NCBI RefSeq assembly: GCF_022539665.2
Contig: NC_081336.1
Coordinates: 8,160,778 to 8,224,777, forward strand
Origin: Daphnia carinata
Taxonomy: Eukaryota; Arthropoda; Branchiopoda; Diplostraca; Daphniidae
DNA length: 64,000 nucleotides
Direction of reading: 5' to 3'
Part shown: positions 1-13,700 of the stretch, piece after piece
Layout of the letters: the number at the start of each line of letters is the position of its first letter
Numbering within the stretch: the first letter of the stretch is position 1
Position numbers and translations under genes: made by a program
Notes under the pieces: model-generated
Seen by the model: the letters and a program-made list of their open reading frames with translations, nothing else
Databases searched by the model: none
What the model was told of the DNA's origin: nothing

Positions 1-1229
1 GAATTCCATCTCCTTCCAATTCTGTTTGGTTGGTCACGAAAAAGAAGATGCAGAGAATGAAAGATTGGACGTGATTGATGACTGCTAACAAACCTAGATG
101 AAGAGATACATACCAAAATGAGGCTAGCCAAATGGGCAAGCAGTAAAGCGTAGACCCCTCCAGAAGCACCAGCAAGATAAACGGTTGGATCGACTACGGA
201 AGTGCCGAGTGAACCCGCAATTACGCCAGCCACGTAAATAATGAGCACTCTCCACCACGAATGGACCATTTCCAGGGGGATCCCGAGAACTACTTGAACC
301 AGTATGTTGGTACCAATATGGATAAATCTGTGGGATTTTCAATGCTTAATGAATTAATATCTTAAATTTGCGGAATATCTTGACGTACCCTGAATGTATG
401 AGCATATAGGAAAGGAAACGCCATGCTTCGTATCTCTTGTACGGGTCGTATATGAGAGGAGATTTGAACGGAACAGGTCCATTCGGTCCAACACCGCCCA
501 TTTCAACAGCGTAGTAGATAAAGACACCTAACTGGATTTGGGAATGACAAAAGATGTTCAGTGAAGATGTTGAGGAATGATGAAGAAGACATTTCAAGAT
601 GAATTTACTTCGATAAGGCTAAGTAGCGGCATCAGCAAAGGCGGTGGGCAGCATTTGTATTCTTCTAAACCGCTTTTTACAACGTCATTTCGCTCGCCTC
701 TTGGCACAACGACGTACGCAGCAGTCCTCATCATCATATTTAGCTTCGGGTAGAGCATGGCCAAATCGTGGTTACGGACAAGAGTCATAAACTCACGAAA
801 ATCCAATTTCCCGTTACGATCTCTGTCGGCCATGGAAACGATCTCGTTGATCACCGACGATGGAATGCTGGTGTCAGCTCGTTTTAATACACTAGCCAAC
901 TCTCCTAATGGAATGGCACCATCGTTGTCTGAATCAAACTACAAGTAGAAGAATAACAACATGTTAAGACGTTGGATAATTACAGCGGAGGATAAATAGT
1001 TACTTACTTGGTCAAAAATGGGTTTCCATTTCAGCAATAAAGCCTGAGTGTATTAAAAAAAACATTGTATTTTGGTAAACAATTATTTCTTAAAGAACCC
1101 TACCGCATCTTCCCCGAGATTGCTCATTTCGATGTCCGTTCCAGCTAAACTGGGGTACAGCTGGTTATCACTATGTTCACTCCTTGAGCTGGCCTGCCTA
1201 CCATACAAATGCCTCCCTGTAGTAGGCAT
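1..1229 (-). CDS. Rhomboid intramembrane serine protease with N-terminal EF-hands (3' partial)
   Basis: Minus-strand gene that leaves the window at its 3' end. Exons by splice signals and phase: 1229-1104, 1043-1008, 938-609, 531-389, 327-114 and 21-1 (continuing). The first ATG is at 1229-1227 and all phases join. The predicted protein has two canonical EF-hand loops in exon 3 ([12 protein letters not shown] and [12 protein letters not shown]), then the rhomboid core: the loop after TM1 ending [13 protein letters not shown](I)H, and GASGG with the catalytic serine in exon 5. The last visible residues NWKEMEF also fit a rhomboid. EF-hands plus rhomboid core is the arrangement of Drosophila Rhomboid-4 and vertebrate RHBDL proteins, whose cleavage of membrane proteins is calcium sensitive. 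The catalytic histidine lies beyond the edge. Rhomboid identity is nearly certain; the subfamily is inferred. Confidence 0.93.
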
Positions 1230-2441
1230 GATTTTGGGTGTTGCTGCTTTCTATGGTGTGAAACAATATCCTGTTTGGGCTCTGAAGTGACAAAGGCTAT
1301 TAGAAGTTATGGGAAAGAAAAGTACAAGCTGCACGCCTCAAGGACTTCCGTAGCGTGAATAACACGAAACCCAGCGGATATCCGACTGTGGGGCCTATAG
1401 CTTGTAATCAATGAGTCACCAGACATTTCGGAAACAAACATACACAAAGCCTTTTTTTTTTTGTAAACAGCTGGAAAAAATCTTGACATCATCGACCGAA
1501 TTGAATATTTACACTAAACTGATCGAAAATCCGTAAACATAAGTGAATTATTACCAAATGATAAAGGCAGTAAATTACCAGTGCCTTCTTTTTAAACTCA
1601 CAAGCCCCAAACACCTCACCCCTATTGCAGCAATTCAGCAGACAAAATCTGTCAAAGTTTCCATGGAAACGTGTAGGCGGTGCAGGTGCAGCCAAAGCGA
1701 CTACAGGTGATAAGCTATCTTTTTTGTATGCCAATCATCAAGATGGCGTAACTCGAAAGCTTAATTCAGAAAAGGAAATCTTTAAAAACTTAATGTTATT
1801 TTGTTATTTGTTCTTGCTGATTAATTTCTTGTTAAGCAATACTACTTTTTTTGCGAGTTTGTATTGTACGCCTGCATTTTAGTGTCATTTCCATGGTTGC
1901 CATATGATGCTTTATCTTTTTCATTTTCCCGTTTTAATCTTGTACCTATTATGTTAAGAATAGAAAATAATTTGTCTTCTTGACTTGTGTATTCGATCGT
2001 GAACGTTTCTACCAAAAACCGTGGTGGTAAATAATGACACCGTAATTAATGATCAATCATCATTTTTCGACGAAAAATACAGAATGCTGTAGATTCCGGT
2101 TTTTAATGCTGATTTAAATGAAAATAGAAAATAAAAACGAATAAATCTTTGCAAAATGCAAACCCATCGAATCTGTGTTTGCCAAATTGATGATGGCAAA
2201 TATCAGATGGCAACGTAGCTTGAATCGTCTGAACTGAGCTGATCTCTGCCATTGAAAAAGATTTGCTTCTCATTCGTTTAATTTTATCTCGTCTGCTTGT
2301 TCACGTTGCAACGTCTTTAAAATAATTTTTTGCCAAAATATTATTGGATTTATTACACCGCTTCTGGTATAGCTTAAAAAATCATTATAATTTGCTTTTC
2401 TGTTATTCTTTCTTGTTTAGAATTTCTTTTCTCTTAAGAAA
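1230..2441. promoter_or_regulatory. Shared intergenic/promoter region between divergent rhomboid and Tudor genes
   Basis: No convincing coding sequence. The region separates the start codons of two divergent genes and must hold both promoters and 5' UTRs. It contains a perfect match to the RFX X-box consensus at 1657-1670 and a related half-match with CCATGGTTGCC near 1890. The short open frames here have no recognisable domain. Confidence 0.5.
1657..1670. promoter_or_regulatory. Palindromic RFX X-box-like site
   Basis: The sequence GTTTCCATGGAAAC fits RYYNYYATRRNRAC at all 14 positions and is a perfect palindrome. RFX-family factors bind such sites, typically in promoters of ciliary genes. 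Neither flanking gene is a known ciliary gene, so the function is open. Confidence 0.45.
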
Positions 2442-5400
2442 ATGACGTCGAATTATTTCAACGTCTACGTGACGCACGTGGTTGAGGTCATAGACTGCCA
2501 AGAGAAACCCAACTACTGCAATTTAATCTTCTGGGGTCAGAAAGATCGCATCTTAGCAACTAAAATGGAAGAACAGATTATTGCATGCAAGTTTGATTCC
2601 TGCCCTCGGCCTATGATGAGTGACCTTAAGAAAGAAAAGGTTTTCTGTGTGCCAGTGAACAATGGTTGGCTGAGAGCAACGATCAGTGATTACGCTGTAG
2701 ATAGGAATGGGGAACTTGAAGTATGCTGCATAGATTATGGCTACACTGTCATGGTTCCCATGGCTTGCATTAAAGTTGTCCCGGCTAGTTCAACCTACAT
2801 CGGCAGCTGCCATCCATTGGCCACAAAATTTCTTTTAGCAGATGTAGTGATTCAGAAAGGACCACGAGGAAAGGAACCAGTACTTCAATACTTGAAAAGA
2901 AATGTGGAAAACAAGAATGTCAAAGCAGTGGCATTGGGTATTCATAATGACTTTGAAGGAGTAAGAGTCTATTTGAATGATCAGCTTTTGGCGAAGCTGT
3001 TGGTGGAAAAACACCTGGGAACCTCAGCCACAACATATTTTGATGCTCTCAAAGAACCAGTTCCCACTCAACGCTATTTCTCTGTAGCTTCCCTCTCACC
3101 TCCATCAATGGTGAAGAATGGTGGGGTCTCTAGCTTTGGACATGCGACAAAACCAATCAGCAACACGTTGCCAACTGTCTCATCACAAAACAAGCCAAAT
3201 CCCGTAAAATTCTATACAGCGTCTTATCTGGAAGTGAATGTGGCTCATTCAGTCATGGTGACCTTTGTGCAAAATGGACCTCAGAAGTTTGTCGTTCAAT
3301 GCAACTCTCCAGAAGCAGTGCGAAAACTGAACGATATTTCTCGGCAATTGTCCAGTTATGTGGCTCGCAACTCCAAAACACTGGCCAAGCCTGAACGTGG
3401 TGACGCTTGTATTGCCATCTCCTGTCGAGATAAATTGTTCCATCGTGGCGTCGTAACACAGGTAGAAGATATCAAATTCGCTCAAGTGTACTTTGTCGAC
3501 TATGGCTATACGGAATTAGTTGACCTTCGTTCAATGTACGAAATTCCATCTGAGTTGGTCGCCATTAACCTTCTAGCTTTCCGCGTTACGCTCGAAGAAT
3601 CGGCTGCCTTGATGACGCACGACGGAATTTCCGAGGCCTTCACGCGACTGGTTTTGTATCGAAGCTTTAAATGCCACGTATCAGGAGAAACAATACCACA
3701 GTCAGTAATTCTTGTGGACGAGGCCGGACGGAGCGTCAAGGATTTAGTCTTAGCAGCCTTGGTAGAATCTCAGAAAGCCCTGAATGTATCAGAACTACTC
3801 AAAACAACTTCACTCTCACCCATACTTCCTGGTGCAAATATTAAAGTATTAACATGTTTCTAATAATTAAAAGTATTAATTTTCACATTAATTTTCTGCC
3901 CTTTTTTGTAGATTGCTGCAGTTGAGGTGCAGGACGAAGAAAATCTTTTCGTTACTTACGCTGGCCCTCCTGGACAGTTCTTCGGCCAGTTTGAAAGAAG
4001 ACCTGTAAGTGAGCTGGAAGCTTTGAAAAACGAACTTCGATCTGCCTATTCTAGCTGTGGCATTCCGGGACAGATTGCTCAAGTTCCCTTGCTCTATTCC
4101 GACCTCAAAAGCCACGTTGGAGACTATGCCGTAATTAGATGGGCAACCGACAAACTTCTTTATCGAGTTAAAGTTATTAACGAATATGGCAATGATGTAA
4201 GTTGTGTTTTTGAGCCGATGAAAAATTTGTATTAATCCTATATTTGTCTAGGTGTCCGTTTCCTTTGTAGACTACGGGAACAGTATTAAAATTTCCCGCC
4301 AAGAAATATGGGCTCCAATGAAAAGCCTCGAGTTGTTTTCCATACAACCTTTTGGCATTTATTGCTGCGTTTCCGGAATTAAAGTACCCGAAAATGAATG
4401 GAAGCTACAAGTCAGTGACAAGTCAGTCCGCGTGAAGCTCGGCCAACCCATTAATGGAGTTTATCCTGCTACATTCGACAATCCTATCACAAATGACATT
4501 AATAGGCCGTTGAGTGCATGCTCGAATCAATCACCAGTGACAGAGAAACGGGGCCCTTCAGGTGAATCGATAACTGGTATTAAGAGTACAAGATTAACGT
4601 AATCTTCGTTTTATAGTTGATGCTGTCAAACCAATGACGAATCGTAAACTCGAATTTGATGCACCCCAAGAATCAGGATTTGTTAGAAATGCAATACCCA
4701 ATATTGCCTTTGATCAGGCTGCCATTCTTAATGATGAGCTGGATGATTCGTGGGCTCCTCCCAAGGCTGATGGTAAGGTACCAAACAGACAAAAGACGCA
4801 GAGCATTTCTTCGATGAGCTCAAATGCTAGTCAAAGCCAAGTAGAGCAAATGGATTGGGAAAGCATTGAATCCAAACAGTTTCCCAGCCAGCCGATATCT
4901 CAGCCTGCTGAACTCACTAAACGGGTTATACCAATATCTCTTCCTACTCGACTTTTCTATCCACCTCAAAAAGGATTGGAAGGTACAACCACGACCGTCG
5001 AAATTGTTTTTGTCGACAATCCCAACAGCTTTTATTGCCATCTGGTCGAGACGGGCCCACTTCTTGAAGACTTGATGGACAAATTGGCCAGAGCCTACAC
5101 AGGTATTAGAAGTAAACGTACAGTTTAAATCCTTGATCTGTTCCATAGCGTTTTATTTGTTTTTTCAGATGCGTCAAAAGAATCTATTAAAAGCGTGAGT
5201 GTAGGTGTAGCCTGCGTCGCTCAATATACCGATGATGGTGGCTGGTACCGTGGCCAAGTTTTAAACGTGGAAGGAAGCGAAGTCGAAGTGCTATTTGTAG
5301 ACTATGGCAATAAACAACGGACTCCTACGAGTTTAGTAAAGGATATTCATGAAGAATTTGTGAAATTGCCGCCCCAGGCTTATCATTGTTCCTTGGCCGG

Positions 5401-8400
5401 CGTTCAAGATTCGACGCGTTCTTGGACTTCTGAAGATAAGGCCCGGTTCGAACAAGTTGGCATGGGCAAACGTGTCACGGCTACATTTTCTGAACGATGC
5501 GAAAATGATAAATACCCAGTTCGTTTATTGTTGGTGATGGAGGCACTAGGGCAGCCTGGTGCTTTGCCTGTCGTAATCAACGACCTTTTTGCCCCGACCC
5601 GCAAAATTCTGCCGGTGCCTGATGTTGCCAACTACCCAGCCCTGCCAATTTCTTTTGATTCAACCGAAGTCAACGTGGCTTGGTTTCATAATATTGGCAA
5701 ATTCTTCCTCACGCCTGTCAATCTTGCTCCATATCAGGTATCTTATCTCCTAATTTAGAATTATGTTTGTAATTCTAGTTTATTTTTTAATTCTAGAAAG
5801 AACTAGACAAATTAGGAGAGTACTACACCGCCTTATCTAGTACCGAATTGATTGAAGATTCACCATGCGTCGGTTTACCCTGCGTTGTGCGGTTCAAGGC
5901 CGATGACCGTTTTTATCGTTCTCAGATATTGGCTATTTGTGGGAACTTTGCACAAGTGCTCTTTGTAGATTATGGCAATGAACAAGAGACTCCTCTGAAG
6001 GATCTGAAACGCATCCACCCTCGCTTCTTGAAATGCCCTCAACTGGTATATCTGCTTTGCAATTTCTTTGTTTTCGCATTTAATTTTGTTTTTATCTGTA
6101 TATAGACTTGGCAATGCAGGTTGAAAAATGTCATAATGCCTGATTCTGAAATCCATTACTCACAAGATTTGAAAATGCACATCAACACTTGCTTTCCACA
6201 TGGGCAAATTCTTAGAGCCAGATTTTACCCGCCCACAGGTTCACATGTATTAATTAGATGAATTCGCATTGATTAACGTATTTATTTTGTAGATGGCATT
6301 TATAATGTTGATTTGAGCGTGCCGGAAATTGGAGACGTCGCGCAATATCTAGTGAAAAACAAGATTCTTTGTTTTCACAACATCTGTTCTGGAAAAGAAG
6401 TGAAAGTACCGCCACAGAATCTCGACTTTGTTCCAGATAAAATTATCTCTACGGGTGCCTTCGTGTCTTTCGCTAAAACGCCAATGGAATTCTGGATCCA
6501 GTTAGACCCAAACTCGGTCGATGTCCTAATGGAGAAGTCGGATACAATTGTCACTCAACCAGAGTTCCTTAACGACAAAACGAGTTTTGTTCCAGTTCCG
6601 GGGGTATTCTGCCTGGCTTTCTTTTCTGACGATAGACGTTGGTGTCGAGCCATTGTAGAAACAGTTGAACCAAATCGTGTCGTTGTCAATTACATCGACT
6701 ACGGAAATTCCTGTGCTGTAGCTCTGGATCATCTTCGAGCTCTTCCAGTCTCACTTGCGGACAAACCTGCCATGGCTTTCAAATGCTGTTTGGATGGGAT
6801 AGAATCCCCCGTTTCGACGGAGGTTACGGCATCTTTTCTGGGTCAAGTATTAGACTTTGTAGCCACCGTGAAATGTATCAAAATCGTCAACGGAGTTTTG
6901 CATGTCCGTCTGTCCAACACGGCTGACAAGAAGGATTTGACAGAGAAGATAGGCCTACTTATCAAACCGGTTGAATTGGAAGTTTACGTCGCGTATTCTA
7001 TTTCTCCAGACAATTTCTGGATCCAGCGGAAGGAAGACGAGAGCAAATTGGCTGAGATTCAGGATCTAATGTACCGAGAACTGGAAGGGGCGAACGCAGG
7101 TTCTTACCGAATGCAAGGACATCCGGTTCCTGGGCCAATTTACGCCGTAAATCATCCCATCTATCACACCTGGTACAGAGCTCAAGTGGAGCATGTCGAT
7201 GGCCATTCGAGAATGGCCGAAGTTCAGTTTATCGATTATGGAGACCGCCACAAAGTTTCATTGTCCGATTTCCGGCATTTGCCCAACAGCCTGAAAGATT
7301 ATCCATCGATGGCAATTGAATCTTGTTTGAATTTTCAATCAAGACCGAAACACTGGCCTGAACAGGCTTTAAAATATTTCAGCTCTATCTGCTCACCAGA
7401 GGTCGTCTTTCGTGTGAAATTCGGGACTAAAAATGGCAACGTTCAGCAAATTGATTGCATGGAAACTCCTACAGAGAACGTCATTGAAATACTGAACTCA
7501 AAAATCAAACAATCTTTATTAGAAGACACTGGAAGAGTTTTAGAATTGCTGGACTCAGTTTCTAAATCCTACAAGCAAATTGAATCACATCCAGTAATTC
7601 GTTCGAGTGCAGAGTTGATCAAGGAATTAAATTGCGTTCCTGGCCAATTGATTTCTTCCAAAGCTGTTTCTGTTTGCCTGACGTCACCCACTGCTGTTTG
7701 GCTTCACTTAGATCCTTCAACAGCTAACACACTAATGGAATCTATTCAACAACACGTCAAGAGTCCGGAATTCTCCAAAACTCGACCAGTTGAGCCACTC
7801 GTCGGACTTTCCTGTCTGGCTTTGTTTCCCGATGATCAGCGTTGGTACCGCGCTATAATTGAAAATGTCGATCGAAATGTGGCTGTCGTTAATTATGTCG
7901 ATTATGGAAATTCGTCTACGATAGGTCTGGATCTACTCCGACCTCTGCCATCATCTCTAGTAGCTCAACCTGCGTTGGCTTTGAAATGTGCACTAGATGG
8001 AGTTGAAAGATGTCCCAACGAATTGCCAAGTACCAGCAAATGCCAGTCTGTTATCTTCGATCAAACACTGCACGTTACATTTATTGAGAAAACGGAGAAA
8101 CATATTTTTGTAAGATTACGAGATACAGCTGGAAATGACATAAACGAGAAGCTCGGTCTACCTGCCTCAGTCGCTGCACCTACGAATGTGGGCAATCAGG
8201 CGAGCAATTCAATTCAATCTCACGATGGAGTCATTCCCGGTGCAGTAGATGTGAGAGTGTCTTACGTCAAGTCAGCCGGAATGTTTTGGATCCAATACGA
8301 GAGCAACATCGAAGAAATTGAACAAATCAGAGATAACCTCCGGCCACTAGACTCCAACAATGCCCCCAATGTTCCACCCATCAACGTAAAAGAAAATGCC

Positions 8401-8925
8401 CTTTACGCAGTTATGCATCCGGAATATAATCGTTTCTTCCGCGCTCGAGCCAACAAAGTTAATGGCCAGATGGTTGAAGTATTTTTCTTGGACATTGGTT
8501 ATACAGACTGGGTTCCTCTGTCCAGCGTCCGTTCGTGTCCTGCAATTTTAAAGTACATTCCACCGATGGCAAATGAATGTACGTTCCGAACTCCTGTCTA
8601 TCCGGATCAGTATTGCGAAGAGATACAGAAGGCTTTTAGTGATGCAACAGAAGGTGTTGTTTGCCAGGCTGTTTTCAGTGGGCCACAGCCGGCCCAAGGC
8701 ATTCACTGCATCGAATCGCTATTTGCAAAGGGCGTTAATGTGGGAAATCTCCTTTATAATTTGATTTCGTCGTCCGCGCCTCAATCAGGAACTGCAGGCG
8801 GGTTTCGCAAGTAAGTTTCTCATTATTCGATGCAACTTAAATGGCAAACTTATTTTTTATAATAAGTTCTTTTTGTGTGTTCTAGTTTTCCATCGTTTCC
8901 TAGCAAACAGCAAAGAGGGCTGTGA
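2442..8925 (+). CDS. tud: Multi-Tudor-domain protein (Tudor family, piRNA/germ granule scaffold)
   Basis: Nine exons: 2442-3845, 3912-4196, 4252-4561, 4617-5102, 5169-5737, 5797-6045, 6106-6238, 6293-8810 and 8886-8925. Phases agree throughout and give about 1,997 residues. Nine Tudor cores of the form (F/Y)(V/I)DYG(N/Y) occur near residues 98, 351, 568, 869, 1074, 1277, 1457, 1679 and 1877. The last is degenerate (FLDIGY). The roughly 200-residue spacing is that of extended Tudor domains, which bind symmetrically dimethylated arginines on PIWI proteins. Drosophila Tudor has eleven such domains, so this protein is a close architectural match. No zinc finger, helicase or KH domain is seen, which argues against other TDRD types. 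Orthology to Tudor rather than TDRD6 is inferred. Confidence 0.9.
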
Positions 8926-10724
8926 AAAATGAATACCTAGAGAAGTTTTATGTTCATTTTGTAAAGTAAAAGGTATGATGTTTATTCTCATTGTGATTCC
9001 TTTTTGAACTTTTTTCGTTCCAATTCTCTGTTGAATCTAGATCTTTTAAATACATCATTTCCGTTTTTGAAGCGTTTTTTTAGTGCTGTCGGCTACGTAT
9101 TTATTTTTTAAAAATTCCTCGTTGTGCATGAATGGCTTGTCCTTTTAACGAGAGAGATGCCAATCCTATTCGACATAGTTTAGTCAAAACAGTCGCATTC
9201 CTTTCGAATTTGAGGCTAGGTTTTGGAACCTGGGCTAAATTTGGAATGCTTCCATCACCGGCCAATGTGTCGGTGTGAAAAGCAAGTGTCCGTGAAACGA
9301 AGAGAAATGAATATTTCTGAAAGAAAGCTGAGTGTGTAGAGAGGCAGAAAGGAAAGCAATGGCGACGTACTCTGTAAGTGGAAGACGTCCATTGTTCTCG
9401 TCTGTGTGCTTGGCGCACGTCTAAAGGAAAAAAGGTAAACGTGACGTTTCTTCCACGAAATTTCACTGTATTATTCTGAAAATGTTTCACAGCTGACTAT
9501 GTTGTGACAATACTTGATTGAAAATTAGGTTGTGTAAACTAGAGCGAATCCTACTCTTCTCATTTCCACGTTTATCTTTTGTTTGTTTTTTTCGAAACAC
9601 GCCCTTAGGTAGTACGCTACCTACCGCCATCTATCAAACCAAATCTTAAGTCGGCCTAGCAGTCGAATAAGTCATTCCTTTCGCAACACACGCATATTCA
9701 GTTTCTCTATTTTAAACCTTAACACTTTCCAAATTCGTTTCAAAATAGGGAAGAAAGCACGGTCTAAATGTGTGGGATTAAAGTTCCTATCTGATGTTGT
9801 TTAACACTGTCTTGTACTAGTTTTTAAACTGTAAAGTATTACTACAATTTTCCCCCTTAATTACTTTGTCAATCGTGACGGCCATTTAAGAAGTTAGTGT
9901 CCGTCATCCAGTGTTGTAAATCTTATTAAACCACAAATACTTGGAGACCCAGTTGTCATGAAGATCTGGTGGAAATGAAACTCACCGTTTTCCAAGAGAT
10001 TTTTAAATGATTGTCCTAAGGTAAATCTGCTTGCCAACTTTATTTCTTCTACCTTGTGAGATGTTTTAGTTCCAATCAAACTATAACCATACTGGCTGCA
10101 ATTGCTTGCGGTTATGAAAAGGTGTATATTTTTTTATTTCAGTAGGCTTATTGTCATACTTAAAACGTATTCAACTGCTTCGTTCAGATCCAGTTGCCAT
10201 CTTCATATTTCAGAATGAATCCTCTTTATATTATTTGATGGCATGTTAACTTTGTTTTGATCACTGGTTAGCTGAATCCTGTTTCGATTTCCCTGTTACA
10301 ACAGATTCCTTCTTTCCGTTTTAGCAGTTAATTCTCTTTTTCTGTGAAACTAGATATGCTTTGAGGTTAATCAAGTTATCTGTAATAGATAAGGGAAAAC
10401 TATTGTTCCTAATCCCCTTCAGTTTGTAACCCATCAACCCTTGCCAAGTATTGATCGCCTAGTGGGGACGACGATGCGCCTGCCCTATGCACACCATTTC
10501 ACTCCACCCTCATCTGTACATTCCCGTAACACTCCCTCCTCTCACGACTCTATTTTTTCCCCCATTAATATCTATAAATTTTTTCCCCTCTGTTTTTTTC
10601 ATGAACCCCACCCTTACCGTCATGTAGGGTTTCATTCTGTTGTTGTGACCAAGTGCAGTAGCTGACTTGTGAGTCTCGCCCATAGATCGTGCTAAAACAA
10701 GGACAAAATATTGAGGAAAGGACC
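8926..10724. other. Intergenic region before APC
   Basis: No supported gene. Short open frames on the minus strand (9101-9490, 9894-10079) show no domain. An acceptor-like pyrimidine tract ending CCCATAG just before 10686 suggests that APC has a spliced 5' UTR. A CTCF-like core (AGATGGCG on the minus strand) lies at 9625-9632. Confidence 0.4.
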
Positions 10725-13700
10725 ATGGCAGCCGGTGCCAACAATGCGGAAGCAGAACGGGCGTTCAATCGGGCTCAGTTAAAATTGAATCTCAACCTTC
10801 CGTCGATTGACACGCCTCGGAGCCTAAGCGATCTCCAGTCAATTGCCCAAGAAATCCAACGCCAAAAGTACGTTTCTCGATTCTCAATCCTATGTCTTTT
10901 TTTGACACTAATTTTCTTTTTCTTTTTGCTAAGGAATGAAGTGCTCTGTCATTTGAAGCACGAAGACAAAGATCGTCACAGTTACTTCACACAGTTGGAG
11001 CACTTGGCCCGGCAAATGAGGGAACTGCCTCTACCAACCGACTCGGTATACCATCGATCATTGATTTAGAGCTCCTACGCGTTAACACACTACGATATTC
11101 TTTTTTATTTTATGCGTTTGTGTGGGCCTGCAGCCAACGCTAGAATACGAACTAGAGCGGACGAGACTCGAGTTGGAGACCCAACGGATGCAGGATCGAA
11201 TGCTGAAGACGCTCGGGCCCACCAGTGAAGTGGTGCGACGTCGCGAAGAGCGCATCCTCCATCTGAGAAAGCTGGATCAGAAGCTGGCCGAAATTAACAC
11301 CCTCATAGTCAATCACGTTGGCAAAAGCGAAGCGGCCGCAAGCGATCTCTGTCACACGACGTCGACTTCGCCGGCTTTGCCCGGAGATTGGACCAACGAC
11401 AAAGACATTTGGCTCAGCGGCTCCAGTCTCGATCTTCATCACGAAGAAAAAAACGGACATTCGGTAATTCAATTACGTTTTGGAACTTGTCCAGCTTACA
11501 CAGACGTTGTTTCTAAGGATACGGCGAGTGTCATGAGCTTTACCTCGAGCATCCATTCGAGTCACGGGATTTCGGGTAGCGGCGGCAGCGGCGGTTTGCT
11601 CTCTGAAAGGGGCCAGAAACCTCCGATGGGTCCAAAAGTAGAAGTAGTCTATAACCTGCTAACAATGCTCTTCTCTCACGACCGGCATAACGTTAGCCAA
11701 AAGCTCTTGCACATGTCGGCCAATCCCGAAACGAGGAGTACCCTCCATCAAGTCGGTGAGTTGACATTACATTCGACATAGTTACATTGTTTTGACGTGT
11801 ATTTGCACAGGCTGTATTCCGCTGCTGGTTCAGCTTATTTATAATCAGGATGGTGGAGGTGAATCGAATAATCAAGATAGGGCCAACCCTGGCAATGTTA
11901 CAGCTAATAGCTGGATGTTGACAGAAGCTGATAAAGAAACTCGAGCAAGTGCAGCGCAAGCCCTTCATAATTTAGTGTACAACAGCACTGATGATCGTAA
12001 AGTCAAAAGCGAAATCAGGATCCTCAAACTCCTCGAGCTCATTCGTTCCTACGCCGACCGGCTCCGAGATGCCATCATGCACCAGTTACACCACCACGAC
12101 CAGGAAATTGATAACCGTCTTCCGTTGCTCTTGGATGGTATACATTCTACTTAAGTTTTTAGCTTGTAATAAATAATAAATTTCGTTTTTTTAGATGACA
12201 TGGACAGCCATCCGTGCAATGTTGTGACCAATTTGATGAAACTGTCGTTCGATGACGACCACCGCCAAGCCATGAGTCATTTGGGAGCGCTTCAGGGTCT
12301 GTCCGAGTTGCTTCATCTGGACCAGCTGGCGCACGGGTCCCTGTGTGACGATGCACAGTGCACCACGTTGCGACGCTACGCCAGCATGACGCTGACCAAC
12401 CTCACCTTTGGTCACGGACCCAACAAGACCCTGCTCTGCTCTACGCGACCGCTCCTCGCCGTCCTTTCTCACCAGTTAGCCTCGCCTAACGACGATTTGA
12501 GACAAGTAATTCATTTTCGGCTTTTAAATTTAAGAATAGTACATAATTATGTATTTGTCTAGGTGACGGCCAGCGTGTTGCGCAATCTTTCTTGGCGGGC
12601 CGACAGTGCCAGCAAAGAGGCTCTACAGCAGACGAATGTCGTCCAATCGCTCATCACCATGTCGATGGAGACGCATCGAGAGTCTACGCTCAAATCGATG
12701 CTGTCGGCCTTGTGGAACCTGTCGTCGCACTCTAGCTGCAACAAGGCCACCATTTGCGCCACTCCGGGATCTTTGGAATTCCTTGTCCGTACGCTGACGT
12801 ACAAATCAGAGTCGAAAACCTTGTCCATTGTCGAATCTGGCGGAGGCATTGTAAGAAACATCTCAAGTCACATCGCGACTCGTGATGATTACCGAGCTTC
12901 ATTACGACGTCACGGATGTTTCCAAATTCTGCTGCATCACTTACGTTCGCCTAGTTTGACTGTAGTGAGCAATGCCTGCGGGACTCTTTGGAACTTGTCC
13001 GCACGTTGCAAAGAAGATCAAACGACGCTACGAGATCTGGGCGCGATTCCCATGTTGCGCAGTTTAGTCCATTCGAGACACAAGATGATTGCGACAGCAT
13101 CATCCGCTGCCCTGAAAAACCTGGAATCGGCCGGATTCGGGAGTAGCAATGGCTCTCTGAGTAATAGCGGAAACGCAACGAGCCATAACACTTCACTGCA
13201 AGCGCGCAAGCAGAAAGCCCTGGAACAAGAGATTGATCAAACGCTAACGGAAATGTGTGACAACATCGATCCACTCAGCCCTCTAGATGAACCTAGTGGC
13301 GTGAGTCCCTTCGACAGGCGCATGTATCGCTCTCTGGGTGGCCACAATACAACCAGCCTTTATGGAAGGTCATCCACAGCACCGACGTTGGTACCAAAAA
13401 GCGGATCGACACCCATCCGACCTGCCCGTTCATCTAGCTTAGAGCGCAAGAATGCAACCGGAGACATTATTGGTAGTACGGCCCGCCCAAGAACAATAGC
13501 CGCACCCTCATCGGCCAGCCCAGCAATGGGATCTCGTTTACAAGCAACTCGAACTGTTTGGCATTCGCACGAGAATGAAATTAGTTATACATCATTGAAT
13601 TACGAAGAAGATGATCAACCCGTTAATTACAGTTTAAAATATACTGAAGAAGTGGTTTCCGTCCCCGTGGCAGCTCACTGGACACCATCCAGGCCACCTA

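Noticed and set aside
10689-10724. Upstream extension of APC starting at a GTG
   Set aside because: It lacks an ATG; the ATG at 10725 has good context, and the preceding sequence looks like a 5' UTR with a splice acceptor.
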